A DNA stretch of 64,000 nucleotides from Pedobacter sp. KBS0701 (GCF_005938645.2 NZ_CP042171.1:1302001-1366000), one strand, 5' to 3'. Counted from the first letter of the stretch, positions 1 through 10,250 are shown. Notes: generated by a model from the sequence alone, not told the origin. Made by a program: numbers and translations.

Positions 1-413
1 GTTTGACCGATCAGAGCTTTACTGCCATTAGCCGCATCATTAACCATCTGCATCTGCTTTTGTGTAGAAATGCCAAAGGTTCCTTGTAACCAGCTTCTGA
101 TCTGCTCAAGCAACTGCGATAATTTCTGTTTAATGCTATCCAGGTCATCAAAAAAGTGGGCTACCTGTGATGACAAAAAATAAAGTACGGCCACCACCAC
201 CAGCAAACCAATGAGCATAGAAAGAATAATACTGAGAATTTTGGGCATTTTTCTTTCGAAACGGTTGGTAAGCGGATTTAGCAAAATGGCAATTAGGGCA
301 GCAAAAGCTAATGGTACCAGGATGTCTCTCAGTACACTCATGATAAATACCGTAATTACTAATCCTAAAAGAATTACAGGGGCCTTGATGTAAAATGGGT
401 AGGTTTTAAGCAT
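1..413 (-). CDS. AI-2E family transporter (PerM/UPF0118-like), N-terminal part, cut by window edge
   Basis: Translation of the minus strand from the ATG at 413 gives an open frame to the window edge (about 137 codons). It begins MLKTYPFYIKAPVILLG, has a first hydrophobic stretch at residues 10-27, a second at about 33-47, a short basic loop (NRFERKMPK), a third at about 58-80, then a long amphipathic segment rich in Q, L and D. This order is that of AI-2E/PerM family permeases, which have about seven to eight membrane segments and a large periplasmic loop after the third. The family includes AI-2 exporters and sodium/proton antiporters, so the substrate cannot be given. The C-terminal two thirds lie outside the window. 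Confidence 0.75.
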   Translation of the reverse strand, partial: MLKTYPFYIKAPVILLGLVITVFIMSVLRDILVPLAFAALIAILLNPLTNRFERKMPKILSIILSMLIGLLVVVAVLYFLSSQVAHFFDDLDSIKQKLSQLLEQIRSWLQGTFGISTQKQMQMVNDAANGSKALIGQ

Positions 414-595
414 TTTTTAGATAAGTTAACCGTTCAACAACCTAAAAGGTACTAAAATTGTTTTAAAGTTCTTAGCCGTCTAAGGAATAGGTGAACAGGG
501 CATCATTCTTTTTTGAGTTTTAACGCGTAGAAATGGCAAACAATAGCCAGTTAATTTATAAATTTAGCACCAAATAATCATGATAAAAATTACCC

Positions 596-1414
596 ATGAA
601 AAATAGCTTTTTGATAACTGCCTTTTTGTTTTTGTTTAGCCATGGTTTAAGTGCTGCCGAAGTAGATACTGCTTTAACCTACAGTAAATCGATGGACAAA
701 AATATCAAAGCTGTGGTAATTAAGCCCGATAGCTATAAAACCGGAAAAAAATTTCCGGTGGTTTATCTGCTCCATGGAGCTGGAGGTAACTATGCAGAAT
801 GGGTCAAAAAAGTGCCGGGGATTAAAAACCTGGCCGATCAATATCAATTTATTGTGGTATGCCCTGATGGGAATGTAACCAGTTGGTATTTCGATAGTCC
901 GGTAGACCCCGAATGGAAATACGAAACCTATGTAGCTAAAGAATTGGTGAGTTATGTTGACGAACATTATAAAACCATTGCCGAAAAAAAGAGCAGGGGC
1001 ATTACGGGTTTAAGTATGGGTGGACATGGTGCGCTTTACCTGGCTATTAAACACCAGGATGTATATGGAGCCGTAGGGAGTATGAGTGGTGGTGTAGATA
1101 TTAAACCTTTCCCGAACGGATGGAATATTTCAAAAAGATTGGGTACAGAGGATGAATTTCCGGAGCGCTGGAAACAGAACAGTGTGATTGATATGATCTA
1201 CCGCATTAAACCAGGATCGCTTGCAATTGCCATTGAATGTGGTACTGAAGATTTTTTCTATAAAATGAATGTACGTTTGCATGATGAGCTATTGTACAAC
1301 AATATTCCCCACGATTTTACCACGAGGCCTGGCGTACATAACTGGGATTATTGGGGCAACGCGATTAAGTTTCAGAGTGTATTCTTAAGTAACTATTTTA
1401 ACGTAAAGCCTTAA
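596..1414 (+). CDS. secreted esterase of the esterase D / FrmB / XynC-like alpha/beta hydrolase family
   Basis: The 272-residue product has an N-terminal signal peptide (about residues 1-20, cleavage near GLSAA). The alpha/beta hydrolase core is visible: the oxyanion-region motif LLHGAGG near residue 58, the nucleophile elbow GLSMGG with Ser140, a likely acid Asp219 in the CGTEDFF segment, and His248 in PGVHNW. The family contains S-formylglutathione hydrolases, acetyl-xylan and feruloyl esterases and tributyrin esterases. The signal peptide argues for an exported polysaccharide or small-ester esterase rather than cytosolic formaldehyde detoxification. It converges with the receiver gene 7 bp downstream. 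A weak Bacteroidota -7 box (TAAATTTA) lies at 559-566. Confidence 0.8.
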   Translation: MKNSFLITAFLFLFSHGLSAAEVDTALTYSKSMDKNIKAVVIKPDSYKTGKKFPVVYLLHGAGGNYAEWVKKVPGIKNLADQYQFIVVCPDGNVTSWYFDSPVDPEWKYETYVAKELVSYVDEHYKTIAEKKSRGITGLSMGGHGALYLAIKHQDVYGAVGSMSGGVDIKPFPNGWNISKRLGTEDEFPERWKQNSVIDMIYRIKPGSLAIAIECGTEDFFYKMNVRLHDELLYNNIPHDFTTRPGVHNWDYWGNAIKFQSVFLSNYFNVKP

Positions 1415-1421
1415 ACATTGT

Positions 1422-1784
1422 TTAGGCAGCAAGTTGTGCACTTACTTTATTAATGAGGTTGTTGATATCGAATGGTTTGGCGATGAAATCGTTAGGATAA
1501 CAAATGATGCCTTGCATATCGCTTAAGTTATGGCTGGCCGAAATCATAATTACCGGAATGTGCAGCATTAACTGGTCTGATTTGAGCAGATTACAAAGAT
1601 CCCGTCCATCCAGGGCACCTAGCATCACATCCAGTAAAATTAAATCGGGTTTAAATTCTCTAATCCGCTGCTTAAAATAACTTGCATCCATTAATCCATT
1701 TACCTGATAGCCTTCCAGTCTTAAAATTAATTCTATAACCTCTAGTATTTCCTGATTATCATCAACCACTAATATTTTTTTCAT
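1422..1784 (-). CDS. stand-alone receiver-domain response regulator
   Basis: A 120-residue CheY-like protein that is a receiver domain and nothing else. Acidic pocket Asp8-Asp9, phosphoacceptor Asp52 (ILLDVML), the Ser/Thr position Ser82 (IMISAS) and conserved Lys103 (FIAKPF) are all present, so it should be phosphorylatable. No histidine kinase is adjacent. The frame can be extended six codons to a TTG at 1802, but an AAGGAG Shine-Dalgarno sequence sits nine bases upstream of the ATG at 1784 and lies inside that extension, so the ATG is chosen. The output partner cannot be read from the sequence. Confidence 0.85.
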   Translation of the reverse strand: MKKILVVDDNQEILEVIELILRLEGYQVNGLMDASYFKQRIREFKPDLILLDVMLGALDGRDLCNLLKSDQLMLHIPVIMISASHNLSDMQGIICYPNDFIAKPFDINNLINKVSAQLAA

Positions 1785-1793
1785 TTTCTCGTT

Positions 1794-1799
1794 CTCCTT
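1794..1799 (-). promoter_or_regulatory. Shine-Dalgarno site (AAGGAG) fixing the receiver start
   Basis: AAGGAG on the minus strand, nine bases before the ATG at 1784. Strong SD sites are uncommon in Bacteroidota, so this one is noteworthy and decides against the upstream TTG. Confidence 0.6.
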
Positions 1800-2137
1800 C
1801 AAGTTATTGTGATTGTATTAGCCTATTGTAAATAAATAACTTCTGATTGATTAACAAGGGCGGGGCTAAAAGGTTTCGATCTATTTTGACGAAAATACAA
1901 CGGTCAGTTTTAGTCAGACCTGTAATCCAGTCAAAAAAAATAATTAGCAGATTCTTAGTTATTCCAATCGCAGTGAAATCAAATGATGTAGCTATAATAA
2001 TGTCGCTTGCATTAAAATAATACATCATTTTAAGTAAAAAATTAACTTTTAGATTACATACAAAATAAAGACTTACCATATTTTTGAGCGTTCTCGAAAT
2101 CTTATTTTTAAAGCAGGAAACCGAACATTTAACAAAA

Positions 2138-2392
2138 ATGAAATACTTAGTCAAAGAAATCAGTGACGGAAACTGTGATATCACATTATTGCCAGAAAAC
2201 CTGAATGATAGAAATCTTTTAGCCGAAACTACAAAAAGCCTTCAGCACGATTATCAGCAAACTATCCAATCGCATTACGAACATGCATTGAAAAATGAAG
2301 TTCATGGCAATGCTGCATTTGTTTCCTTAAATAAAGAAGAAAGCAATTATCCGAAAAGAGTAAATGTGAATTACCAGATTATTTTAAGCTAA
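2138..2392 (+). CDS. small hypothetical protein (84 aa)
   Basis: An 84-residue soluble, polar protein starting MKYLVKEISDGNCD. The frame reaches back to a TTG at 2084, but the ATG at 2138 is preceded by an A-rich stretch (AACAAAAATG), the usual Bacteroidota initiation context. No signal peptide, membrane segment or known motif is seen; the middle is helical and rich in Q and H. A strong intrinsic terminator lies 20 bases past the stop, which supports it being a real transcribed gene. Function unknown. Confidence 0.5.
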   Translation: MKYLVKEISDGNCDITLLPENLNDRNLLAETTKSLQHDYQQTIQSHYEHALKNEVHGNAAFVSLNKEESNYPKRVNVNYQIILS

Positions 2393-2412
2393 ATTAGCTT
2401 AATTTGCTTGAG

Positions 2413-2447
2413 AAAGGCTTTCTTTACCATTAAAGAAAGCCTTTTTT
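2413..2447 (+). terminator. intrinsic terminator after the 84-aa gene
   Basis: Perfect 14-bp stem (AAAGGCTTTCTTTA at 2413-2426 with its complement at 2431-2444), CCAT loop, followed by a T-run. It sits just after the stop at 2392. Confidence 0.85.
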
Positions 2448-2456
2448 ATTTCTAAA

Positions 2457-2850
2457 CCGGTAATGAGAATTTCGTCTACGGTCCGATTACATTAAAGGCT
2501 TTTTTCATTGGGTTAATGCTTGAATATTAGATATTTGTTTGTCATTATGAAATTAATGGCATTTGAAGAAAAACACTTTTCTTATAGCCATATTTTGAAT
2601 CTTATTTTTTTATTACTTGCTTAGTATATTTGAAATGAAATTGCGTTTTTGGCATGATAACGAGGTAAGCATTAATCGATATTAAAATATTTTAAGCGGA
2701 AACCTAAAACCAAGCCTATACATTTTATTTTTAGCCTGGATTAAAAAGCAAGAACAGGCTGCTGATTGATAACAGAAAGTTATAAATGCTAATCAAAAGA
2801 GCAGCCAATGCAGTAAGAGCATAAAACAACTAAACAAAAAACTCAAACAA
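2457..2850. other. intergenic stretch with a possible distant promoter
   Basis: No convincing gene. A TATATTTG box at 2625-2632 matches the Bacteroidota -7 consensus and could serve the ROK gene with a leader of about 215 bases, but no good -33 box stands at the expected distance. Confidence 0.3.
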
Positions 2851-3822
2851 ATGATATCTTTAAACCACACCAATCTTGAACAATCTTATGCTATTGGGAT
2901 TGATGTTGGTGGCTCTTCGCTCAAATGCGGTATAGTAAACCAGCAAGGCGAAATTTTGTATTCCACGCTGATTCCGCTAAAAAAAGCAAAAACTCAGGGT
3001 GCAATTATTGCACTTATTGTGGAGGCGATCCAAACCTGTGCAGCAAAAGTGAAACATCCTATTTTAGGTGTGGGAGTAGGATTTCCGGGTACGATATACA
3101 ATAATAGAATTATTGCCGGTGCCGACAATCTACCGGGCTTTAAACAACTGGCCCTTGGCGAAATCCTGCAGGATGTAACCCGTTATAATATTGTTATGGA
3201 TAACGATACCAATTTGATGGGGCTGGGTGAAATGTGCTATGGTGCTGCTAAAGATTGTAGTGATGTGGTTTTTCTTACCGTTGGTACAGGAATTGGCGGA
3301 GCCGTTATGATTGACAATAAACTGTATGGCGGATTCAGAAGCAGGGGGACAGAATTGGGGCATATTATTGTACAGCACAATGGCTTGGCCTGTGTGTGTG
3401 GCCTAAAAGGATGTTTGGAAGCTTATGCTTCAGTAACTGCATTATTAAAACACTATAAGTTTATTCATCCGGGCATACCCGAAAAAAATGAAGTTGATGG
3501 GCGTTATATTATAGAAAAGTACCTGGCTGGTGAAGAGTATGCCATTAAAGCCATGGAGCAGCATTTCGATTACCTGGCAACAGGTATTACCAGTTTTATC
3601 AACATTTTCAGTCCAGAAAAAATTGTGATTGGGGGCGGAATAAGTGAAGCTGGTGCCTTTTATACCAGAGAAATAGAACGCAGAATCAAAACCTTAGCCG
3701 TTCCGGTGGCATCAGCCAATGCTTTGGTTGTTCCGGCAAAATTGGGTAACAAAGCAGGTTTACTGGGTTGTGCCGCAAATGTTTTTCGAAAATTTAAAGC
3801 ATTCGGTTACGTAAGCACCTAA
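2851..3822 (+). CDS. ROK family sugar kinase (glucokinase-like)
   Basis: 323 residues with the ATPase-fold phosphate-binding motif GIDVGGSS at about 16-23, catalytic Asp119 in the DNDTN segment, the second glycine-rich loop VGTGIGG at about 144-150, and the ROK zinc site: His171 with Cys181, Cys183 and Cys188 in CVCGLKGCLE. There is no N-terminal helix-turn-helix, so this is a kinase rather than a ROK repressor. Glucose is the usual substrate, with N-acetylmannosamine or fructose as alternatives. It stands alone, convergent with the lipocalin gene 19 bp away. Confidence 0.85.
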   Translation: MISLNHTNLEQSYAIGIDVGGSSLKCGIVNQQGEILYSTLIPLKKAKTQGAIIALIVEAIQTCAAKVKHPILGVGVGFPGTIYNNRIIAGADNLPGFKQLALGEILQDVTRYNIVMDNDTNLMGLGEMCYGAAKDCSDVVFLTVGTGIGGAVMIDNKLYGGFRSRGTELGHIIVQHNGLACVCGLKGCLEAYASVTALLKHYKFIHPGIPEKNEVDGRYIIEKYLAGEEYAIKAMEQHFDYLATGITSFINIFSPEKIVIGGGISEAGAFYTREIERRIKTLAVPVASANALVVPAKLGNKAGLLGCAANVFRKFKAFGYVST

Positions 3823-3841
3823 AATATTACCTTATCAGGGC

Positions 3842-4396
3842 TTATTTGCTGTATTCCTTATCTTGCACTGTCCAAACCAGGTCCTTGGTTTGATACCCGA
3901 GATCATTTGCTTTTCTTAAGTAATCTGCCTTTACTGCGTCTGGAATGTACTTTGTCCGGGAAAGTATCCAAAGATATTCCAAGTTATTTCCGGCTATCAG
4001 GGCGTACTGGTAATCGTTGTCGATCTCAATTACATTGTACCCGGCGTAGAAAGGACCGAAAAATGAGACTTTTAACCTCGCTTCGTCATTGCCCTTCACA
4101 AATTTGGCCTTTCCAATGCTTTGCTTCCATTTGTTTTTTACCGTGTCATAACCCTTATTGTCGACCTTAATAGACCCTTCATCATTTTTTGAATAGGTAG
4201 CGGTTACGTTCTTCAGGTTTTTTTCGAACTTGAAATCCATTCTGGCAATTTCGTACCAGGTGCCCAGGTATTTATCCTTTTTAAATGGCTTAACTGCTGA
4301 TGCTCTCTTAGGAATTGAAACCTTACAGCTTGCATAGACTGCCGCTATGATCGCTAATGTCGCTAACAAAAGCGTATTCCTGTATTTTGTTGCCAT
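3842..4396 (-). CDS. blc: bacterial lipocalin (Blc-like) lipoprotein
   Basis: 184 residues from the ATG at 4396; the frame extends to a TTG at 4423, but the ATG gives a clean signal sequence. A hydrophobic segment ends in YASC, so Cys24 is a likely lipidation site. The lipocalin signature GTWYEIAR is at about 45-52 and the second conserved block around Y/NVIEID and YALIAG follows, as in E. coli Blc. Blc proteins are outer-membrane lipoproteins that bind lysophospholipids or fatty acids and are induced in stress. Length matches the family. Confidence 0.85.
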   Translation of the reverse strand: MATKYRNTLLLATLAIIAAVYASCKVSIPKRASAVKPFKKDKYLGTWYEIARMDFKFEKNLKNVTATYSKNDEGSIKVDNKGYDTVKNKWKQSIGKAKFVKGNDEARLKVSFFGPFYAGYNVIEIDNDYQYALIAGNNLEYLWILSRTKYIPDAVKADYLRKANDLGYQTKDLVWTVQDKEYSK

Positions 4397-4713
4397 TATT
4401 GTAATTTTAAATAATTGCAACAATGATGAGGCACAAATGTTTGAGCGCTTAAGGTAAGATTGAATTTATTCCGGTTTCGCTAAGCTTTTTGAACGTCGGC
4501 ATTTTGACTGCACGCCATACAAACGGGCATATACGGACCGGACATGTTTTTATGGGGAGGTGCTGCTTTTTTACATCCTTTATAAATTGAATATTTTAGA
4601 ATTATAATGTCCAGCCTACTAGTTGCTTAATAGATCTCTTTGTATGGATAGATGAAAATTTATTTTAATTCACCGACATTTGCGCTTACTTAACCAATAG
4701 CGTAAAATAGCCT

Positions 4714-5253
4714 ATGAAATATTTATTCTTGTTTACAGCTTTAATATTCTTGCATTACAATAGCTTCAGCCAAAAGAAAAAGGCTAGAGCCGAACCGCCG
4801 CCGCCGCCAAAGGAAAGCTTAATAGAATTTTCGGAAAAACCATTCACCCTGCAGCCATATTCATTCCCTATTTTGTTTAAATGGGAAATAAATGCAGATA
4901 CCACACTTAAAACGGGTACCGTTTTTAAAAAAGTAATAAAGCTTACCTATGAAAAAACAGAGGTAAACGGTTATTACAGCCAACAGGATGTTACCTTTAG
5001 AAGGTCGAAAACGGGCCTGGAAAATTCAGAACAGAAAATTCCAAAATTGATTACAAAGGTTGATTATTATGATGTAGAAATTGTAAATGGTATCGTCATA
5101 TTTAAAGAGAGGGATCGCAAAGTAATGTATTTGAAAATTATATATGATAAAAACAATCGTGTAAGTCGCTTAAAAGACGTAGATGATGGAACTGTTTATA
5201 ACCGCGTCAAATCAGAGGAACATCCAGTCGTTGCTCCAAAGCCTGGTAGTTAG
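4714..5253 (+). CDS. secreted hypothetical protein with proline-rich N-terminus
   Basis: 179 residues with a signal peptide (MKYLFLFTALIFLHYNSFS), then a lysine-rich patch and five consecutive prolines (PPPPP, residues about 28-32). The rest alternates beta-strand-like hydrophobic and charged residues with no family I recognise. It stands alone between the lipocalin and the AraC gene. Probably periplasmic or surface exposed; function unknown. Confidence 0.55.
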   Translation: MKYLFLFTALIFLHYNSFSQKKKARAEPPPPPKESLIEFSEKPFTLQPYSFPILFKWEINADTTLKTGTVFKKVIKLTYEKTEVNGYYSQQDVTFRRSKTGLENSEQKIPKLITKVDYYDVEIVNGIVIFKERDRKVMYLKIIYDKNNRVSRLKDVDDGTVYNRVKSEEHPVVAPKPGS

Positions 5254-5382
5254 GAACATAAGTAATGAGAAGATCATATTGATTTCATAGGCATTCAATT
5301 TCATTGTTGATCAGTAACAACTGATATTGATTGGCCGGGACGGTAATTAAAATCCACAAAGACAAAATTTAAATGCGTTCAT

Positions 5383-6279
5383 TTAATTCTTTGTCCGGTA
5401 ATCATTTGGTGTGACGCCTGCTTTTTGTTTAAATAAGCGGGTAAAATGTTGCGGGTATTTAAAACCCAGTTCGTAGGCGATTTCACTTGCAGATTTATTT
5501 CTGTCGAACAACCGCTCTTTCGCAACATCTATCACTTTTGATTGAATGTATTCCAAGGCAGATATGCCGGTTTCTTTTTTCACCAGATCACCAAAATAGT
5601 TGGGAGATAGATGCAGGACTTCGGCGCAATAAGCTACCGAAGGAAGGCCTTCGTTCTGCGGTTTGTCAGATAAAAAGTAGTTTTTCAATAAGTATTCAAA
5701 CCTTTCCAGGATTCCTTTATTTGCAATATTGCGCGTAATAAACTGTCTGTCGTAAAAACGTACGCAGTAATTGAGGAGCAACTCGATGTTGGACGCGATC
5801 AGCCCTTTAGTGTGCTTGTCTATATTTTGATCGAGTTCATACTCGATTTTTGAAAAGCAATCAATCACAATACTCTTTTCTTTATCTGACAGATGAAGCG
5901 CTTCGTTTACATCATACGAAAAGAAAGAATAATCCTGAATGCGTTTGCCTAACGGGGTGCCCTTTATCAGATCGGGATGAAACAGCAATGCCCAACCTTT
6001 CGTGGCAAATACTTCTACGCCAGGTTGTACACCTATAACCTGTCCGGGTGCTATAAATATCAGGCTCCCTTCCTGGTAGTCATAGTCCCGTTTTCCATAG
6101 CGCAATTGACCATAGTCCGTTTCTTTCAAACCCACAGCATACAAACCATAGTTGAATGTTTTTGCTGGCATCGGTTGCGCTTTCGAGAGGTCGATCACCG
6201 TAATCAACGGATGTTTGGTAGTTACACCCCTCATGGTATTGTATTGTGCGATAGTGCTAATTTTTACAATATCTTCCAT
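5383..6279 (-). CDS. AraC family transcriptional regulator
   Basis: 298 residues from the ATG at 6279; an in-frame TTG at 6345 would add 22 residues but the ATG is the normal choice. The N-terminal half is cupin-like (GSLIFIAPGQVIGV), as in sugar- or aldehyde-sensing AraC proteins. The C-terminal 100 residues hold two helix-turn-helix motifs: VAYCAEVLHLSPNYFGDLVK and SEIAYELGFKYPQHFTRLFK, ending with the conserved AGVTPNDYR. It is divergent from the aldo/keto reductase, a pairing frequent in Sphingobacteriaceae, so it very probably activates that gene in response to a small carbonyl or related compound. Confidence 0.9.
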   Translation of the reverse strand: MEDIVKISTIAQYNTMRGVTTKHPLITVIDLSKAQPMPAKTFNYGLYAVGLKETDYGQLRYGKRDYDYQEGSLIFIAPGQVIGVQPGVEVFATKGWALLFHPDLIKGTPLGKRIQDYSFFSYDVNEALHLSDKEKSIVIDCFSKIEYELDQNIDKHTKGLIASNIELLLNYCVRFYDRQFITRNIANKGILERFEYLLKNYFLSDKPQNEGLPSVAYCAEVLHLSPNYFGDLVKKETGISALEYIQSKVIDVAKERLFDRNKSASEIAYELGFKYPQHFTRLFKQKAGVTPNDYRTKN

Positions 6280-6357
6280 ACCTAATTCTTTTATCGCTAC
6301 AAAATTACAAGTTTCGGGTAGCTCTTTTGATACTGGTTTGCCCAATCGGTATTATTG

Positions 6358-6385
6358 GTACAAAAACCTGTAATCTGTGTACAAA
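6358..6385. promoter_or_regulatory. candidate AraC operator: two direct GTACAAA repeats 21 bp apart
   Basis: GTACAAA at 6358-6364 and again at 6379-6385, start-to-start spacing 21 bp (two helical turns), in the divergent AraC/aldo-keto reductase spacer and just upstream of the -7 box. Direct half-sites spaced 21 bp are the known geometry for AraC dimers. Assignment to this regulator is inference. Confidence 0.4.
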
Positions 6386-6404
6386 GCAGCTTCTCATTCC
6401 TTCA

Positions 6405-6412
6405 TAATTTTG
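6405..6412 (+). promoter_or_regulatory. -7 box of the aldo/keto reductase promoter
   Basis: TAATTTTG matches TAnnTTTG exactly, 18 bp before the ATG. No clear -33 TTG box is present, which fits an activator-dependent promoter using the upstream repeats. Confidence 0.5.
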
Positions 6413-6418
6413 CACTAG

Positions 6419-7414
<996 letters not shown>

Positions 7415-7736
7415 CAAGAAGTACTGCTAAATAAGTGGGATTATAGAAAGATTACCCATAAAGTAACGAACGGTAATTTCATCGAAAAAACCTTTTGAAA
7501 TTAAATTCTGGCCGCAATACTCTTCTGGATTAATATTTTTTCAAAAAGATCAATATGATAAGAGCCCTCAGAAAGTTAGAACTTAGCAAGTTCAAAGTAA
7601 CCGGTTAAACCTTCAGGAAGTATTAATGATAGTATTGAGCTGTCCAAAACAATAATGTCGTGCAAAATTACACAAACGTCTCAACTCCAAATTTTTTTTG
7701 CTTGGCAACTTTACAAGCATAAGCAATTGAAATTCA
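7415..7736. other. intergenic stretch, no gene seen
   Basis: A/T-rich spacer between the reductase and the tRNA terminator. No open frame of interest, no repeat and no clear promoter seen. Confidence 0.4.
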
Positions 7737-7739
7737 AAG

Positions 7740-7772
7740 AAAAGGGTTGCTCTTTTATGGAGCAACCCTTTT
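7740..7772 (-). terminator. terminator of the tRNA-Gly/tRNA-Leu transcript
   Basis: Perfect 13-bp stem (7740-7752 with 7760-7772, GC core GGGTTGCTC) with T-rich flank on the minus-strand side, 28 bases past the 3' end of tRNA-Leu. Confidence 0.8.
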
Positions 7773-7800
7773 TAGATATGGGATAAATAAATCCCATCCG

Positions 7801-7884
7801 TACTCGGGGCGGGAATCGAACCCGCACGCCTTTGAAAGCACAGGATTTTAAGTCCTGCGTGTCTACCAGTTCCACCACCCGAGC
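7801..7884 (-). tRNA. tRNA-Leu (TAA)
   Basis: 84-nt cloverleaf with a long variable arm (type II, as Leu requires), acceptor stem GCTCGGG pairing with CCCGAGT, discriminator A, T-loop GGTTCGATTCC and anticodon loop CTTAAAA giving TAA. The CCA end is not encoded. Confidence 0.95.
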
Positions 7885-7926
7885 ATTAGCCTGTTCCGAA
7901 ATCCTTCGGTATGTTAACTTTAAAAT

Positions 7927-7952
7927 AAATGCCTTCGGTTAGGAAGGCATTT
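7927..7952 (-). terminator. hairpin between the two tRNA genes
   Basis: Perfect 10-bp stem (AAATGCCTTC at 7927-7936 with its complement at 7943-7952), six-base loop. On the minus strand it is followed by TTTATTTT, so it could be a weak terminator or a processing hairpin after tRNA-Gly. Confidence 0.45.
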
Positions 7953-7954
7953 GG

Positions 7955-8027
<73 letters not shown>

Positions 8028-8527
8028 AAATTAAATACAGCTGTTGTATTCCTTTGGGGTTGCAAATATAGAAATATAAATATCACTATCAAAAATAATT
8101 TTATTTTTTTTGCTTTAAAGATAGGTTAAGGAGCTTTTTGCACTGAAATAATGAGGAATAACTATTTTGTTTTCTATGATTTTTATCTTAAAATTTAAAG
8201 ATTATCAGGTAGTTAAAAAGCAGTTTGGTAATTAGGGTTAATAGGACTAATCATACTTAAAAAATGAAATTATTTTTTCTGCGGAGAGAAAAATTAAAAA
8301 ATGCCAGCTAATCAGTGCATTTGCAGCAATTGATTGTTTTTTTTGATTAATATTGGTGTATTTGAATACAAAGTGTTTTAAGGGAGCAAGACGGGCAAAG
8401 GGAACTATAGAAGTAGAATGATATATATGGTAATGGTTGCCAGGTACAACTATGGTTTTCCCTTTGATATAATATATCAGGCTTCAGAATAGTTTAAATA
8501 TGAAAGATGAGATAATAAGTTAACCGA
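8028..8527. other. intergenic stretch, no gene seen
   Basis: 500 bases of A/T-rich sequence upstream of the tRNA-Gly (so it should hold the tRNA promoter on the minus strand) and of the lipoprotein gene. No motif clear enough to assign. Confidence 0.35.
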
Positions 8528-9256
8528 ATGAATAAACTGATAAATGCAATCATCATTATGGCGTTATGCGGTCTGTTGGCCTGCCATTCAAAAACAGCTG
8601 AGAAACAGAAGCTGGATAAGCCAGGTCCTGCTTCAGGAAAAGCTGTTGCCAAACAAAAACAAAATAATAAGCTTGAGCATGTTGATCTAATGACTTTTGT
8701 GCAATATCTTGATGACGGTGATTATTTTCAACTGTTGGCAAAAAAGGATGGTAGTACATCTAGTTTTATCAATGAAACCGACTCCACCAGAAACCTAAAT
8801 CGGGGAGACCAGATACAAGTTACCTGGAAGAATAGTACGGTTACCATACCTGGAGATAATGATGCTGAAATGCCGGCACAGTTAATAATTTCCATCAAAA
8901 AAACAGGTGACGGTCCGGTAACTGCATTCAGAAATACATACGGCAAAAAATTAAGATATACGTGGTCTACTGATGAGGAATTCACTTCGTCTTATCTGGA
9001 CAAAGTATATTTATTGGCTGAGTATTATCTCACTCAAACAAAGAATCCATTATTGCAGGCTACCATAAAAAATCGGGAGGAGTTAACTTATTCCATTGAG
9101 TCAAGGGAAAGGAATGGTCGCAATTATAAAGTAATTGGCATTGCGCCGGCAGGACCAAATGGCAGTAATGTTGTTCAATGGCTTTACGTTGGAGAAGAGG
9201 ATGGGCGGATTTATGAGTATGATCTTTCTGGGGATAAACTGGTAACATTTGATTGA
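8528..9256 (+). CDS. hypothetical lipoprotein
   Basis: 242 residues with a lipoprotein signal: MNKLINAIIIMALCGLLAC, lipobox LLAC with Cys19. The mature part has a short K/Q-rich linker and then a beta-rich domain (residues about 60-240) with no motif I recognise. Acidic overall, likely anchored to the inner or outer membrane facing the periplasm. Next to a small membrane protein in the same orientation, 76 bp apart, possibly co-transcribed. Confidence 0.6.
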   Translation: MNKLINAIIIMALCGLLACHSKTAEKQKLDKPGPASGKAVAKQKQNNKLEHVDLMTFVQYLDDGDYFQLLAKKDGSTSSFINETDSTRNLNRGDQIQVTWKNSTVTIPGDNDAEMPAQLIISIKKTGDGPVTAFRNTYGKKLRYTWSTDEEFTSSYLDKVYLLAEYYLTQTKNPLLQATIKNREELTYSIESRERNGRNYKVIGIAPAGPNGSNVVQWLYVGEEDGRIYEYDLSGDKLVTFD

Positions 9257-9332
9257 TACTGTATTTTTTAGACCAGACGTTTTTTTATAAAGCTTATAAT
9301 TGACTAACTCCAAAAACTGGTTAACATTAACA

Positions 9333-9797
9333 ATGAACAAAATTATTTTAAAATACTGGATGATAGATTTACTAATAGGTTTCGTTTTATATGTTGCCTA
9401 CAGAATTACCATTATGAATATAAGTGCTGCTGGTGAAGGCCTGTTGGCAAATATCCTGTATATTTTAGACATCATTTTAAATATAGGGCTTTCATTACTT
9501 TACCTTGCCGCAGTTGTGATTTGCTCTTTTGCAGTTTTTTTGAACTTCATCAGTAAGATAAGGAATAGTTCTCTTCTTTCGTGGCTTAGCTTTTCCGGAC
9601 TGCCGATCTTACTGCTCGCGGCGCTTATTATTAGTTTATGGGTAGACGCTTATGACTTTAGCGGAAAAGTCATGACAAAAATTTTGATCTTTTCTATACT
9701 TTATCCATGTATCACTACGGTGTTATATCGTCAGTTCAGAAAAAAATATACGGAACTAGATAGCGCCATTAACACGAGCGTAGTAGCTGGGTATTGA
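9333..9797 (+). CDS. small integral membrane protein, unknown function
   Basis: 154 residues from the ATG at 9333; the open frame reaches a TTG at 9300, but the ATG preceded by ACATTAACA is the better start. Four hydrophobic segments are visible at about 9-26, 40-70, 84-100 and 115-132, ending in a basic cytoplasmic tail (RQFRKKY). No conserved motif. It follows the lipoprotein gene. Confidence 0.55.
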   Translation: MNKIILKYWMIDLLIGFVLYVAYRITIMNISAAGEGLLANILYILDIILNIGLSLLYLAAVVICSFAVFLNFISKIRNSSLLSWLSFSGLPILLLAALIISLWVDAYDFSGKVMTKILIFSILYPCITTVLYRQFRKKYTELDSAINTSVVAGY

Positions 9798-9990
9798 AAA
9801 TAGGTTTATGGTAACTATGCCTGAAAATTTGTGTGTAAAGTGTTTTTTTCGGAATAAACATGTTTTTTAAGACTATTGAAATACTAATCTCTACTTACAA
9901 AATAAATCCGGTATTTATCGAATCAGTATAACGATCGCCTTTCAATTGCCTGTAATTCACAAATATTTCATGATATCACGGAATATTATG

Positions 9991-10248
9991 CTATTCTAAC
10001 CCAGCGTTAAAGTCTATTCCAAAATTAAAATCAAGAAGTGCTGTTGGATGGATTTTTAAACCTATAGCCAATCTCATTATAGTAATAAAACTTGGGCTGG
10101 TTTCTCCATTTTCATATTTAATAATATCTCCTGTATTAACTCCACTTCTCTTGTAAAATTCACGATAAGAAAGTTCCTGTTTCTCTTTTAAAGATTTTAA
10201 ATGCTGACCGAATCTTTTCAGAATTATTTTTTCTTTCTCACTAATCAT
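9991..10248 (-). CDS. XRE-family helix-turn-helix regulator
   Basis: 85-residue single-domain DNA-binding protein. The HTH_3 fold covers about residues 11-68: LKSLKEKQELSYREFYKRSG, then GDIIKYENGETSPSFITIMR and LAIGLKIHPTALLDF. No effector domain. Immediately upstream of its ATG lies a perfect 10-bp inverted repeat, so autoregulation is likely, and the divergent promoter drives the structured RNA region. Such small Cro/C-type regulators often control restriction, toxin or mobile modules; no such partner is intact here. Confidence 0.8.
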   Translation of the reverse strand: MISEKEKIILKRFGQHLKSLKEKQELSYREFYKRSGVNTGDIIKYENGETSPSFITIMRLAIGLKIHPTALLDFNFGIDFNAGLE

Positions 10249-10250
10249 TT

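Noticed and set aside
1804..2184. Minus-strand frame of 126 codons upstream of the receiver gene
   Set aside because: Poor start context, no motif, odd composition, and it overlaps the plus-strand 84-codon gene that has a terminator.
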